Below are positions 17,861 to 25,718 of a stretch of 64,000 nt of DNA, in pieces; positions within the stretch are counted from its first letter, which is position 1; every line of letters starts with the position of its first letter. Position numbers and translations under genes: made by a program. A model generated the notes under the pieces. It worked only from the letters and a program-made list of their open reading frames with translations, made no database searches and was not told the DNA's origin. The stretch comes from Limosilactobacillus caviae (lineage in GTDB: Bacteria; Bacillota; Bacilli; Lactobacillales; Lactobacillaceae), in contig NZ_BMDS01000002.1 of NCBI RefSeq assembly GCF_014635905.1, forward strand, positions 356,972 through 420,971. Reading direction: 5' to 3'.

Positions 17861-18733
17861 ATGAAAAAGTCGCTAAAAATCGTCGGAATTAGTTTAGGAA
17901 GTCTTATTCTTCTTGCTTTTGGCATTCAGGGATTCTTATTACAAGGAACTCCTGGTCAACGCTTGTCACCACGAAATTATCAAAGCAAAATAGAGTATTC
18001 TTCTATCCCCACTATCCTTATTCCAGGATGGGGCGGAAATACGACCACTTATAATAAAATGATCAAATATTATCAACAAAAAAATATTGCTCAAAAGGTA
18101 TTGACTATCTGGGTTGCACCAAATGGGCAGATTTGGACTGAAGGTAATTTTAATGGTCAAAAGAATGCATTGATTCAGGTTTTATTTACCTGGAATTATA
18201 ATGTTACTTATCATCCGCAAGTTAAGCAATTGACGCTTGTTCTTAAATATCTCCAACAGCACTATCATATTCAAAAGATGAATGTGGTTGCTCATTCGTA
18301 TGGAGGAACTGAATTTATTCACGCCTACATGGGATCAAAATATCTCCAACACCACATTCGCTTAAATAAACTGGTTTTCCTTGGTGTTCCAGTAGAAGAA
18401 AGCTTAAATGACCAGCTGAGATATCGGTATCATTTAATTAGTAAGTCAACAGATAAGAATTTCCAAGAATTGTTTTTGCAAATGAAAAAATGGCAATTAA
18501 ATTATCCGATTAAAATTTATAATTTAATGGGAAGTGAAGAAGAGGATAAGAAAACTGATGGATCAGTTCCTCATATTCAATCGGAAATGCTAAAGTCATT
18601 AATTAAGACCCATTCGTCAATTGAATATCATCAAAAAATCTATCCTAAAACTACACACTTTCAATTACATCACCGGACAGTGATCATAAAACAAATCGCT
18701 AATATTTTATGGGGGAAGGGTTCGAATGAATAA
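17861..18733 (+). CDS. DUF915-family alpha/beta hydrolase, membrane-anchored
   Basis: 290 residues from the ATG at 17861. This start is preferred over ATG 17843 because TATAAT at 17822-17827 leaves almost no leader for the earlier one and AAGAGA sits 7 bases before the later one. An uncleaved signal anchor occupies about 5-25. The hydrolase domain has PTILIPGWGGN (oxyanion loop) and the nucleophile elbow VVAHSYGG (G/A-x-S-x-G); a C-terminal Asp and TTHFQLH supply the rest of the triad. DUF915 enzymes are extracytoplasmic esterase/lipase-like proteins with unknown substrates. The last codons overlap a small downstream gene. Confidence 0.82.
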   Translation: MKKSLKIVGISLGSLILLAFGIQGFLLQGTPGQRLSPRNYQSKIEYSSIPTILIPGWGGNTTTYNKMIKYYQQKNIAQKVLTIWVAPNGQIWTEGNFNGQKNALIQVLFTWNYNVTYHPQVKQLTLVLKYLQQHYHIQKMNVVAHSYGGTEFIHAYMGSKYLQHHIRLNKLVFLGVPVEESLNDQLRYRYHLISKSTDKNFQELFLQMKKWQLNYPIKIYNLMGSEEEDKKTDGSVPHIQSEMLKSLIKTHSSIEYHQKIYPKTTHFQLHHRTVIIKQIANILWGKGSNE

Positions 18734-18881
18734 AGAACATGGGCAAGTAACTGGTTTGATCTGGCGTGGTACATCTGAATTAACGACATACCAGCAATTA
18801 AAGGCATATGCAGAAAAGAACGGTCTTACAGTTTCAATAGCTGCTAAAAAGCTGATCCAGCAGGCATTGATGAAAAAATAG
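18726..18881 (+). CDS. 51-residue hypothetical protein, ribbon-helix-helix-like
   Basis: The ATG at 18726 overlaps the hydrolase stop (18731-18733) and is preceded by GGGGAAGGG. The product starts polar, has a strand-like segment (GLIWRGTS) and two helices (TTYQQLKAYAEKNGLT and SIAAKKLIQQALMKK), compatible with a small Arc/MetJ-type or XRE-like DNA-binding fold. I do not recognise it; the operon-like overlap and clear RBS make it likely real. It could autoregulate the operon, but no operator is evident. Confidence 0.5.
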   Translation: MNKEHGQVTGLIWRGTSELTTYQQLKAYAEKNGLTVSIAAKKLIQQALMKK

Positions 18882-18891
18882 TTGCTTAGTG

Positions 18892-18920
18892 TTGACAGTA
18901 ATTAATTAATATTATATTAT
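18892..18920 (+). promoter_or_regulatory. Promoter of the T-box transcript
   Basis: TTGACA (18892-18897), 17-base spacer, TATTAT (18915-18920): a near-consensus sigma-A promoter. Confidence 0.8.
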
Positions 18921-18943
18921 GATGACAATAAAATTAATAATTA

Positions 18944-19220
18944 ATTAGAGAAAGATGAGTAATGCTTTGATGCTATTATAGAGAGTCAGGGTTGGTGAAA
19001 ACTGATATAGCAGAGATTCATGAAGATGGTCTTGGGATTCTAATAGTATTGTGAGCTTATTAAGTGAGCAAACTACGCCTGACACCCGATAAAGTGTCTA
19101 AGTTTACCCTGACAAGGGTGTACTTATTGAGGGTAGTTGTGTAAGCAGCTACTAAATTTAAGGGTGGTAACACGTTAATGAACGTCCCTAGGAGCTAGTA
19201 CAGTTCCTAGGGATTTTTTT
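18944..19220 (+). promoter_or_regulatory. T-box riboswitch, probably methionine-specific
   Basis: The leader has a Stem I region with AGAGAG and the GGTTGGTG distal loop, and the T-box sequence AAGGGTGGTAACACG (19160-19174) that pairs with the tRNA acceptor end. The terminator pairs TCCCTAGGA (19185-19193) with TCCTAGGGA (19205-19213) and runs into seven T. In the expected specifier position the sequence is TTCATGAAG with ATG at 19020-19022, matching tRNA-Met and the downstream methionine gene. Low charged tRNA-Met would favour readthrough. The specifier assignment is by eye. Confidence 0.88.
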
Positions 19221-19256
19221 ATTACTTATTTTTACTGAGAAAGGAATTGATTGGTT

Positions 19257-20375
19257 ATGACAGAACAGATTACAGCACCTTACCGCTACGATATTGTTGG
19301 TAGTTTTCTCCGTCCTAGTAAATTAAAAAATGCTCGTGCAAAGTTCAAAGCGGGAGAAATTGATTATGGCGCCCTAACAAAAGTGGAAGATCAATGTATC
19401 GCAGATTTAATTGCCAAGGAAAAGCAAGTCGGCCTTCATGCGGTTACTGATGGTGAATTTCGTCGTAGTTGGTGGCACCTTGATTTCCTGTGGGGACTTA
19501 ATGGGGTAACAAAATATGATTATCAACAAAGCTATAAGTTTCAAGGAGCAAAAACACGAACAGATAACGCTGAACTAGGGGGCAAAGTCTCGTATAATCC
19601 TAATCATCCGTTTTTTGAAGCTTTTAAATTCACACAAGAGCAAGCTGATGATGATGTTATTGTTAAACAAACAATTCCCTCGCCAACAATGCTTTTCCGT
19701 GACAATCGTTCTGATAATTGGGCTGAATATTATGACCGATGGGAAAATTATTTAACAGATTTAGCAACAACGTATAATAAAACAATTCAACACTTTTATG
19801 ACTTAGGTTGTCGTTATCTTCAAATCGATGATACAACATGGGCATTTTTGATAAGCAAACTCAATGCAAGCAAAGACAATCCTCAGGAACATCAAAAATA
19901 CATTAAGTTAGCTCAGGATGCGGTAACAGTAATAAATAAAGCTTTGGCAGGGTTGCCAGCCGATTTAACTGTTACTACTCATATCTGCCGTGGGAATTTT
20001 AAATCAACCTTCCTATTTTCTGGAGGATATGAACCAATAGCTGAATATTTAGCGCAACTGAATTATGACGGTTTCTTTCTTGAATATGATAATAATCGTT
20101 CGGGAGATTTTGCACCATTAGCTACTATTTGGAATAATCGTCCTAATGTTCGTATTGTCTTGGGCCTCGTCACTTCTAAAAGCGGTCAGCTGGAAGATAA
20201 AGAGTCAATTATTGCACGAATTAACGAAGCAACTAAGTACGTTCCCTTAACGAATTTAGCAATCAGTCCGCAATGTGGGTTTGCTTCAACAGAGGAGGGA
20301 AATATCTTAACTGAAGAGCAGGAATGGCAAAAAATCCGATTAATCAAAGAAATTGCTGAAGAGGTTTGGAGATAG
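19257..20375 (+). CDS. Cobalamin-independent methionine synthase-like protein (YxjG/YxjH type)
   Basis: About 372 residues, half the length of full MetE: only the catalytic C-terminal barrel is present. Zinc and homocysteine ligands are visible in THICRGN and the late SPQCGFAST, with EYD between. Such short enzymes (B. subtilis YxjG/YxjH) transfer a methyl group to homocysteine from a donor other than polyglutamyl-methyl-THF in some organisms. An upstream Met-type T-box ties it to methionine supply. The ATG at 19257 follows AAAGGA by 11 bases; TTG at 19251 is an alternative with closer spacing. Confidence 0.87.
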   Translation: MTEQITAPYRYDIVGSFLRPSKLKNARAKFKAGEIDYGALTKVEDQCIADLIAKEKQVGLHAVTDGEFRRSWWHLDFLWGLNGVTKYDYQQSYKFQGAKTRTDNAELGGKVSYNPNHPFFEAFKFTQEQADDDVIVKQTIPSPTMLFRDNRSDNWAEYYDRWENYLTDLATTYNKTIQHFYDLGCRYLQIDDTTWAFLISKLNASKDNPQEHQKYIKLAQDAVTVINKALAGLPADLTVTTHICRGNFKSTFLFSGGYEPIAEYLAQLNYDGFFLEYDNNRSGDFAPLATIWNNRPNVRIVLGLVTSKSGQLEDKESIIARINEATKYVPLTNLAISPQCGFASTEEGNILTEEQEWQKIRLIKEIAEEVWR

Positions 20376-20396
20376 CATCGGAAGAAGGGATTATAG

Positions 20397-20507
20397 ATGA
20401 ATATTGTGCATTACCTAGATACAAATTTACTTATCTTAAAAAAGCAGCAATCTGCTTCTAAACTAAATAGTAATTGGTTAATCCATCTATTTCATGATAG
20501 AATTTAA
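20397..20507 (+). CDS. 36-residue hypothetical peptide
   Basis: ATG 20397 is preceded by GAAGAAGGGA at good spacing and the frame closes at TAA 20505-20507, between the MetE-like and deoxyribosyltransferase genes. The product is mixed polar/hydrophobic with a KKQQSASKLNSN middle and shows no recognisable motif. The RBS is the only support. Confidence 0.3.
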   Translation: MNIVHYLDTNLLILKKQQSASKLNSNWLIHLFHDRI

Positions 20508-20537
20508 ATGAACAAAAATTAAAGGGGAGTTCATTTA

Positions 20538-21020
20538 ATGACAAATCAAAAGAGTAAGACTGTATATTTTTGCGCAGGATGGTTTACTGATAAGCAGAAT
20601 AAGGCTTATGAGGACGCAATGAATGCAATCAAAACAAACCCAACAGTAGATGTTGAGAATTCATATGTGCCATTACAACACCAGTACAAAGGATTACGGG
20701 TCGACGAGCATCCTGAACTTTTACAAGATCGTGAATGGAGCACGGCAACCTATAATGGTGATCGAGTAGGAGTTTCAACTTCTGATATGCTATTGGCGGT
20801 ATATATTCCAGAAGAAGAGGATGTCGGAATGGGCGTTGAATTAGGAATGGCACGCGCGCTTGGTAAGTATATTATGGTTGTTATCCCTGATGAAGATTTT
20901 GGTAAACCAATCAACTTAATGAGTTGGGGGATTGCCGATAACTTTATTAAAATGTCCGAACTTCCCCAATACGACTTCAATAAGCCATCCTATAATTTCT
21001 ACGACGGCGGAGTATATTGA
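20538..21020 (+). CDS. ntd: Nucleoside 2-deoxyribosyltransferase (type II)
   Basis: 160 residues. It matches the L. leichmannii/L. helveticus NTD family throughout: FCAGWFTDKQNKAY (deoxyribose site), ENSYVP, RVDEHPEL, ATYN, then PEEEDVGMGVELGMARALGK with the nucleophile Glu101, VVIPDEDFGKPINLMSWG and the aromatic C-terminus FYDGGVY. The enzyme swaps bases between 2'-deoxynucleosides in salvage. AAGGGGAG precedes the ATG; a strong hairpin follows. Confidence 0.95.
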   Translation: MTNQKSKTVYFCAGWFTDKQNKAYEDAMNAIKTNPTVDVENSYVPLQHQYKGLRVDEHPELLQDREWSTATYNGDRVGVSTSDMLLAVYIPEEEDVGMGVELGMARALGKYIMVVIPDEDFGKPINLMSWGIADNFIKMSELPQYDFNKPSYNFYDGGVY

Positions 21021-21023
21021 TGA

Positions 21024-21057
21024 AAAAAGACCGGAGAATAATTCTCCGGTCTTTTTC
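21024..21057 (+). terminator. Terminator after ntd
   Basis: A perfect stem around GACCGGAGAA (21029-21038) with its complement and a TAA loop, flanked by A-tract and T-tract, so possibly bidirectional. Confidence 0.9.
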
Positions 21058-21083
21058 TCAAACAACTAGTTTACATAATATTT

Positions 21084-21911
21084 CTAATGCTGTTGACTTA
21101 AAAATAACTGTTCAATTTCAGTTAATAAGCCATTATGATTATTATCATTAACAGTAACTTTATCAGCGACTTTAAGTAAATCACTAGTCGCATTCTTCAT
21201 TGCAATCCCACAACCAGCCTCTGTCAACATCTCGATATCATTTGATGTATCACCAAATGCGACAACTTGTGCTAGCGTTCCATTTAAGTATCTTTCAACT
21301 AATTCTTTTAGTCCGCGTGCTTTATTAACACCTGCAGGTAAGATATCAATTCCATATGCACCGCTATAGGTAGCTTGAATGGCACTACAGAAGCGATTTA
21401 GTTGTTGGACGTAATCTTGAATTACCTCTTGTGATATTTTCTGTTTAGCCCAACCAATGTTCAAATTGTAAATGGGTTCATTAATTTCTTCTAGGCTAGT
21501 GAAATAAGTATGATGCGGATAATAAGGAACTGAAACATCTCGATATTGGTTTGCAATAATTGTCTGTGATCCTCCAGATAGCGATAAAATATCAGGTTTT
21601 GGCAATTTTTCTTTAATAAAAAATAGTACCTGCTGTAACGTCTTTTTAGAGTGAGTTTGATTATATATCGACTTTTGATCTATTACTATTCGACCACCAT
21701 TTTCAGCAACAAATTCTTTTACAAGAGGGCAAGGGCGGAAAATAGTTGTCAATGCGTCATAACTGTTTCCGCTGGCAATAATAAAATGGTATCCTGCTTG
21801 CTGGAGAAGGGCGACATCCTTATTAAATCGTTTAATATCAAAATGATCATTATCATCTAGGAGAGTGCCGTCTATATCAACCGCAATAAAACCGTATTTC
21901 TTCATCAACAT
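21084..21911 (-). CDS. Cof-type HAD-superfamily phosphatase
   Basis: 275 residues (possibly 273 from the second Met-Lys). HAD motif I is VDIDGTLLDD near the start, motif II is IASGNS, motif III Lys lies around NKARGLKEL, and motif IV is FGDTSNDIEML. The long C2b cap between motifs II and III places it in the Cof/YidA group of sugar-phosphate or nucleotide phosphatases; the substrate is not predictable. It follows the LapA-like gene by 6 bases on the same strand. Confidence 0.87.
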   Translation of the reverse strand: MLMKKYGFIAVDIDGTLLDDNDHFDIKRFNKDVALLQQAGYHFIIASGNSYDALTTIFRPCPLVKEFVAENGGRIVIDQKSIYNQTHSKKTLQQVLFFIKEKLPKPDILSLSGGSQTIIANQYRDVSVPYYPHHTYFTSLEEINEPIYNLNIGWAKQKISQEVIQDYVQQLNRFCSAIQATYSGAYGIDILPAGVNKARGLKELVERYLNGTLAQVVAFGDTSNDIEMLTEAGCGIAMKNATSDLLKVADKVTVNDNNHNGLLTEIEQLFLSQQH

Positions 21912-21917
21912 TCCTTT

Positions 21918-22274
21918 CTATTTTACAGGTGAAGCGGCTTTTTGACTGTTTTGCTGTTTAATCTGTTGCTTCAATTGTGAATTTTCTTTTTGAAGTTGAT
22001 TTATCTTCTTTTGATACCTTTTTAGTTCATCTTTACTAATTCGTGATGATTGTAATTCTTTTAGTTCCTTAGTAGTTTTTAAATGACTAGAGAATGATAA
22101 TAAGTAAATAGTCATTGCTCCAATTAACAAACAGATAAAGATTAGTAATACTAATGGTGTTTTCACTCGTGCTCCAAAAAGGTTAACTACCACCGTTGCT
22201 GTATTAAGCAAGGCAAAAATAGCAATAATAATCAAAATAATGATTGAAGCAATAGTTGTTGATTGCTTTTTCAA
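21918..22274 (-). CDS. LapA-domain (DUF1049) membrane protein
   Basis: 118 residues: two membrane segments (about 8-28 and 40-60) separated by a short NLFGARVKTPL loop, the LapA/DUF1049 signature, then a long charged coiled-coil tail (KKINQLQKENSQLKQQIKQQ). In Gram-negatives LapA helps assemble envelope complexes; in lactobacilli the role is unknown. Preceded by AGGAAC and followed closely by the HAD gene. Confidence 0.75.
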   Translation of the reverse strand: MKKQSTTIASIIILIIIAIFALLNTATVVVNLFGARVKTPLVLLIFICLLIGAMTIYLLSFSSHLKTTKELKELQSSRISKDELKRYQKKINQLQKENSQLKQQIKQQNSQKAASPVK

Positions 22275-22475
22275 CTGAAGTTCCTCCTTATGCTTTTACC
22301 GTAATACATTCATTATATTAATTTAGGAACTAATGGTAAAGAAAGATAAGGGAAGGAGAGGCATTTAATGAGTATTAGATAGAATGTTACTAGGACTTTG
22401 TTATCTTCATCGGTGAGCATGTTCCCCAAATGTTCCCCAAAATTACAAATTTATACATTTTTATACAATTTCAGC
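22275..22475. other. Intergenic stretch with tandem TGTTCCCCAAA
   Basis: No gene supported. It contains two adjacent copies of TGTTCCCCAAA (about 22421-22441) followed by AT-rich sequence running into the tRNA-Arg terminator. The layout resembles the scar left beside a tRNA by an integrated element, but no integrase remains. Confidence 0.35.
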
Positions 22476-22533
22476 AAAACAAAAGCTCTACCAAAATGCC
22501 GTTATATCAACGTTTTGATAGAGCTTTTGTTTT
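22476..22533 (-). terminator. Terminator of tRNA-Arg
   Basis: AAAAGCTCTA-CAAAA pairs with TTTTG-TAGAGCTTTT with one mismatch; T-rich on the minus strand, directly downstream of the minus-strand tRNA. Confidence 0.8.
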
Positions 22534-22550
22534 ATACGGTTTTTCAAAAA

Positions 22551-22622
22551 TGCGTCCCCCGAGAGTCGAACTCGGATCATGAGGACCGAAATCTCATGTG
22601 CTATCCATTACACTAAGGACGC
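22551..22622 (-). tRNA. tRNA-Arg (anticodon TCG)
   Basis: Minus strand begins GCGTCCT and closes GGGACGC plus discriminator A; D arm GTGTAATGGATAGCAC; anticodon loop TTTCGGT with TCG at 34-36; T arm CCGAG-TTCGACT-CTCGG. CCA is not encoded. Confidence 0.9.
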
Positions 22623-23111
22623 TTTACATTTTTTATTTTAGCGCATTTATTAAAAAAATAAAGAGTTTTTGTCAATTTTCCTTAAAAATATAATACTTAA
22701 TGATATATAAAATGTCATGATGTTAATGAATCAATTAACTGAAACCGCTTTTAATATTGGCGCTAACAAAACTTTGGTAAATAATTATCCATTCAGTCAT
22801 CGTCAGCAAAACTTAAATTAACCGGATTACAAAAATCGTTGTTACTTAAGAACTTATTTCCATGTAACATCAAAAATAAAGGGCGCATTTTTATTAAAAT
22901 AAAAACTAATTTGAACGTAATTCTTTTATATATAAAGGAAGTCAAAAATTGCTAATTTGAGGGGCTTTTTTGTTTCTGTAGCATTAAAACTATAATTTTA
23001 ATGACAGGTTAATTTTGAATTAAATCATGCCCTCTTTGCAATCTTTACTAGTAACTTTGCCATTTTTATGGTTAGATTTAAATGATACCTATTTTTTAAG
23101 GAGCAATTATT
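22623..23111. other. AT-rich intergenic region
   Basis: About 490 bases without a supportable gene. A 33-codon frame (22720-22821) lacks a ribosome site. GAGGGGCTTTTTTG near 22962 looks terminator-like but lacks a clear stem. Confidence 0.5.
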
Positions 23112-23759
23112 ATGGAAATTAAATACTGGGCTGATATTGCTTGCCCATATTGTTATATTGGTATTACTCAATTACAACGGGCACTTGAAGAGCTAAAAAT
23201 AGCTGATCAGACGCCACTAGAATTTATGTCGTTTCAATTAGATCCGACATTACCAACAACAACGAATAAGTCGATGACTGAGTACTATGCACAAACGCAT
23301 AAGCTAACTACTCAGGAAGCTTTATCTCAGCTTGAGCAAATTGATAAAATGGCTGCTAACATTAATTTACCCATTAAAATGGAAGCGGCAATTCCCGTTA
23401 ATACATTAGCGGCCCATCGATTAATCAAATATGTCGAAAGCTTAAATAATCAAGCATTATTAAATAAAACCGTTAAACGTCTTTATCAGGTATATTTTAA
23501 TGATAATAAGTCAATTGCTGACAATAAGGTTTTAACTAATGCAATGTCAGCAATTGGATTACCCACTGATGACGTAAAAAGCGTCCTTGAATCTGGAAAA
23601 TTTGAGACTGAAGTACGAAAAAACGAGCGACGCGCCTTTATGATTGGTATGCCAAGTGCGCCTTTATTCGTCATCAATAACAAATATTCTATTACTGGCG
23701 CTCAACCCTATGAGGTGTTTTTAGAAGCATTGAAAAAAGTAATTAATAAAAATGCTTAA
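23112..23759 (+). CDS. DsbA-family (FrnE-like) oxidoreductase
   Basis: 215 residues without a signal peptide, hence cytosolic. The thioredoxin-fold start WADIACPYCYIG places a CPYC redox motif at residues 11-14, and the DsbA helical insertion follows (ALEELKIADQTPLEF onward). The end has RRAFMIGMPSAPLFVINNKYSITGAQP, where the conserved cis-Pro neighbourhood and GAQP are the FrnE/2-hydroxychromene-isomerase group signature. Likely disulfide handling in oxidative stress; substrate unknown. AAGGAGC precedes the ATG. Confidence 0.85.
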   Translation: MEIKYWADIACPYCYIGITQLQRALEELKIADQTPLEFMSFQLDPTLPTTTNKSMTEYYAQTHKLTTQEALSQLEQIDKMAANINLPIKMEAAIPVNTLAAHRLIKYVESLNNQALLNKTVKRLYQVYFNDNKSIADNKVLTNAMSAIGLPTDDVKSVLESGKFETEVRKNERRAFMIGMPSAPLFVINNKYSITGAQPYEVFLEALKKVINKNA

Positions 23760-23853
23760 TTAGCTATAAGTTTGTATCTCCCTCCTTACTCATTGTTAAT
23801 TCTTTATAATAATTTATGTAACGAGTAAAATGGTTGTGAGGAGGTCTTTTATA

Positions 23854-24207
23854 ATGAAAGTGACTAAGATAGTCGTAGGAATTATTATGATTGTACTCGC
23901 TATTATTATATTTGTTCAATCAATTGTAGAAGGATTTGGTAACCCAATTTCAGCAATTCGAGTTTACGCTGGTACGGCAGAGCTTATTGTAGCACTTTTA
24001 TATCTTGCTTCTGGAATTGTTTATATTGCTACCTGTGGAATCGATGGACTGGGCGGCGATATTGCAGGACTATCAATGATGTTAATAAGCTGGATTCTTG
24101 GCTTATTAACTTTTAAGATATACTTACCGCTACAACTATGGGCATGGTTAGCATTAATTGTTGGTGTAGGATTTTTTGTTTGGCATATCATATTAAATCG
24201 TGAATAA
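23854..24207 (+). CDS. Four-helix hypothetical membrane protein
   Basis: 117 residues from ATG 23854, which is placed 9 bases after GAGGAGG; the in-frame ATG at 23830 has no ribosome site. Four hydrophobic segments (about 5-23, 38-58, 65-85, 90-110) with short loops and a single Cys in IATCGIDGLGG. I recognise no family with certainty; small four-helix proteins of this kind are common stress-related membrane proteins in lactobacilli. Monocistronic. Confidence 0.65.
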   Translation: MKVTKIVVGIIMIVLAIIIFVQSIVEGFGNPISAIRVYAGTAELIVALLYLASGIVYIATCGIDGLGGDIAGLSMMLISWILGLLTFKIYLPLQLWAWLALIVGVGFFVWHIILNRE

Positions 24208-24226
24208 GCATTACTTTTAAATGTAA

Positions 24227-24267
24227 AAAAGCCGCTGTTAAGAAAACATTTCTCAACAGCGGCTTAA
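24227..24267 (-). terminator. Terminator of the first tRNA cluster
   Basis: GCCGCTGTT and AACAGCGGC form a 9-bp stem; on the minus strand a six-T run follows, immediately after tRNA-Gln. It may also serve the plus-strand gene. Confidence 0.8.
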
Positions 24268-24271
24268 ATAA

Positions 24272-24343
24272 TTGGGCTAGCTGGATTCGAACCAGCGCAT
24301 GACGGTACCAAAAACCGTTGCCTTACCGCTTGGCTATAGCCCA
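24272..24343 (-). tRNA. tRNA-Gln (TTG)
   Basis: Acceptor TGGGCTA/TAGCCCA with discriminator A; anticodon loop TTTTGGT; T arm CTGG-TTCGAAT-CCAG. Last tRNA of the minus-strand run. Confidence 0.93.
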
Positions 24344-24378
24344 ATCATATGTGAATCTAAGTAGATAATTCTACTTAA

Positions 24379-24451
24379 TGGAGGATACAGGGCTCGAACC
24401 TGTGACCCCCTGCTTGTAAGGCAGATGCTCTCCCAACTGAGCTAATCCTCC
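24379..24451 (-). tRNA. tRNA-Val (TAC)
   Basis: Acceptor GGAGGAT/ATCCTCC plus A; anticodon stem TCTGC/GCAGG with loop CTTACAA; T arm ACAGG-TTCGAGC-CCTGT. Confidence 0.93.
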
Positions 24452-24456
24452 AAAAA

Positions 24457-24528
24457 TGACCCGTGCGGGATTTGAACCCACGATACCAGCGTGAAAGGCT
24501 GGTGTCTTAACCACTTGACTAACGGGCC
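24457..24528 (-). tRNA. tRNA-Glu (TTC), first copy
   Basis: Acceptor GGCCCGT with ACGGGTC (position 2 forms G-U); anticodon stem CCAGC/GCTGG with loop CTTTCAC; T arm GTGGG-TTCAAAT-CCCGC. Differs from the second tRNA-Glu only at acceptor position 2. Confidence 0.93.
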
Positions 24529-24545
24529 ATATTAACATAACTAAA

Positions 24546-24616
24546 AGCGGGTAACGAGAATCGAACTCGCGACAACAGCTTGGAAGGCTGTGGTTTTACC
24601 ACTAAACTATACCCGC
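24546..24616 (-). tRNA. tRNA-Gly (TCC)
   Basis: Acceptor GCGGGTA/TACCCGC with discriminator T; anticodon stem ACAGC/GCTGT with loop CTTCCAA; T arm GCGAG-TTCGATT-CTCGT. Confidence 0.93.
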
Positions 24617-24775
24617 ATCTCAGCGACGAATATAATAATATCAAGTAATGTTATAAAAAGCAATACTTTTTATAAAAAAATATTTTATTTTCTGTTAAAT
24701 ATTTGCACGTTAAGCATTCACCACATCTAATAACTGTTACTCGTAGTCTTCCCCTTAGTTAATATGTAAAAAAAG

Positions 24776-24808
24776 CACTTAAGAAGTTTCTAACTTCTTA
24801 AGTGCTTT
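24776..24808 (-). terminator. Terminator of the second tRNA cluster
   Basis: A long stem, GCACTTAAGAAGTT with AACTTCTTAAGTGC, T-rich on the minus strand, just past the minus-strand tRNA-Pro. Confidence 0.88.
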
Positions 24809-24815
24809 AGCCAGA

Positions 24816-24889
24816 TCGGGAAAACAGGATTCGAACCTGCGACCCCCTGGTCCCAAACCAGGTGCTCTACCAAGCTGAGCTATTTCCCG
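24816..24889 (-). tRNA. tRNA-Pro (TGG), minus-strand copy
   Basis: Acceptor CGGGAAA paired to TTTCCCG plus A; anticodon stem CCTGG/CCAGG with loop TTTGGGA. By eye identical to the plus-strand copy at 25558-25631. Confidence 0.93.
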
Positions 24890-24895
24890 AAAAAG

Positions 24896-24981
24896 TGCCG
24901 AGGACCGGGATCGAACCGGTACGGTTATCACTAACCGCAGGATTTTAAGTCCTGTGCGTCTGCCAATTCCGCCACCCCGGC
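24896..24981 (-). tRNA. tRNA-Leu (TAA)
   Basis: 86 bases with the long type II variable arm (CGGTTAGTGATAACCG). Acceptor GCCGGGG/CCTCGGC plus A; anticodon stem CAGGA/TCCTG with loop CTTAAAA. Confidence 0.93.
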
Positions 24982-24996
24982 ATAATGAACTGGCTA

Positions 24997-25068
24997 AGCG
25001 GAAGACGGGATTCGAACCCGCGACCCCCACCATGGCAAGGTGATGTTCTACCACTGAACTACTTCCGC
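24997..25068 (-). tRNA. tRNA-Gly (GCC)
   Basis: Acceptor GCGGAAG/CTTCCGC with discriminator T; anticodon loop TTGCCAT; T arm GCGGG-TTCGAAT-CCCGT. Confidence 0.93.
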
Positions 25069-25074
25069 AAAAAA

Positions 25075-25146
25075 TGACCCGTGCGGGATTTGAACCCACG
25101 ATACCAGCGTGAAAGGCTGGTGTCTTAACCACTTGACTAACGGGTC
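25075..25146 (-). tRNA. tRNA-Glu (TTC), second copy
   Basis: Acceptor GACCCGT/ACGGGTC fully paired; otherwise as the first tRNA-Glu. First gene of the minus-strand run; a possible TATATT -10 lies just upstream of its 5' end (around 25150). Confidence 0.93.
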
Positions 25147-25557
25147 ATATTAATATAACAAACAATTCCAACTTAAATTGTTAACTAGTCTTTCACAACG
25201 TTATTAATAATAACAAGTGATCTATAAAATAGCAAGAACTTTTTTAGATTTTTTCGATTAAAATTACCCACTAACCATATAAATGTTATTTCCATACGTC
25301 TAGGCATTATTTAGAAGCCTCATTTAACAAAATCATTTGCTAAAAGCTTAAAGAAAATTCCTACATCATAGTTAGAAATTGATTATCTTAACAGCTATTT
25401 TGACCGCCATTTGCGATTGAACTTGCTAATTATATTATTAGCATTACATGACTACCTAAAGGAAGATTAATTAATTCTACAATTAAAATAAAACCAACTA
25501 AATATAACTTTACTATTTTCTTTAGAATTGATAAAATATAATCTGTTCTGTTGTTAA
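25147..25557. other. AT-rich intergenic region between opposed tRNA units
   Basis: About 410 bases, no gene supported. Promoters for both tRNA units must lie here: TATAAT at 25537-25542 serves the plus-strand tRNA-Pro. I looked for a XerS dif-like site and did not find a convincing one. Confidence 0.5.
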
Positions 25558-25631
25558 CGGGAAATAGCTCAGCTTGGTAGAGCACCTGGTTTGGGACCAG
25601 GGGGTCGCAGGTTCGAATCCTGTTTTCCCGA
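25558..25631 (+). tRNA. tRNA-Pro (TGG), plus-strand copy
   Basis: Identical in sequence to the minus-strand copy about 670 bases away; discriminator A at 25631; anticodon loop TTTGGGA. Confidence 0.93.
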
Positions 25632-25640
25632 TAGATTTTT

Positions 25641-25677
25641 GGTCGTTGAAAGTTATTCTTTCATGCGACTTTTTTTA
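25641..25677 (+). terminator. Terminator of tRNA-Pro
   Basis: GTCG/CGAC plus TGAAAG/CTTTCA stem with a small bulge, then a run of T. Confidence 0.8.
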
Positions 25678-25718
25678 TTATTCATAGCTAGTACAAACTT
25701 TATAGGAGAATCAATAAC

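Noticed and set aside
22398..22616. 72-codon open frame
   Set aside because: It runs through the tRNA-Arg gene and its terminator and has no ribosome site.
22720..22821. 33-residue frame in the AT-rich spacer
   Set aside because: No ribosome site and no recognisable sequence.
24779..25132. 117-codon minus-strand open frame
   Set aside because: It is entirely composed of tRNA genes read as codons.
25147..25557. dif-like site for XerS
   Set aside because: No 31-base sequence with the expected arms was found by eye near xerS.
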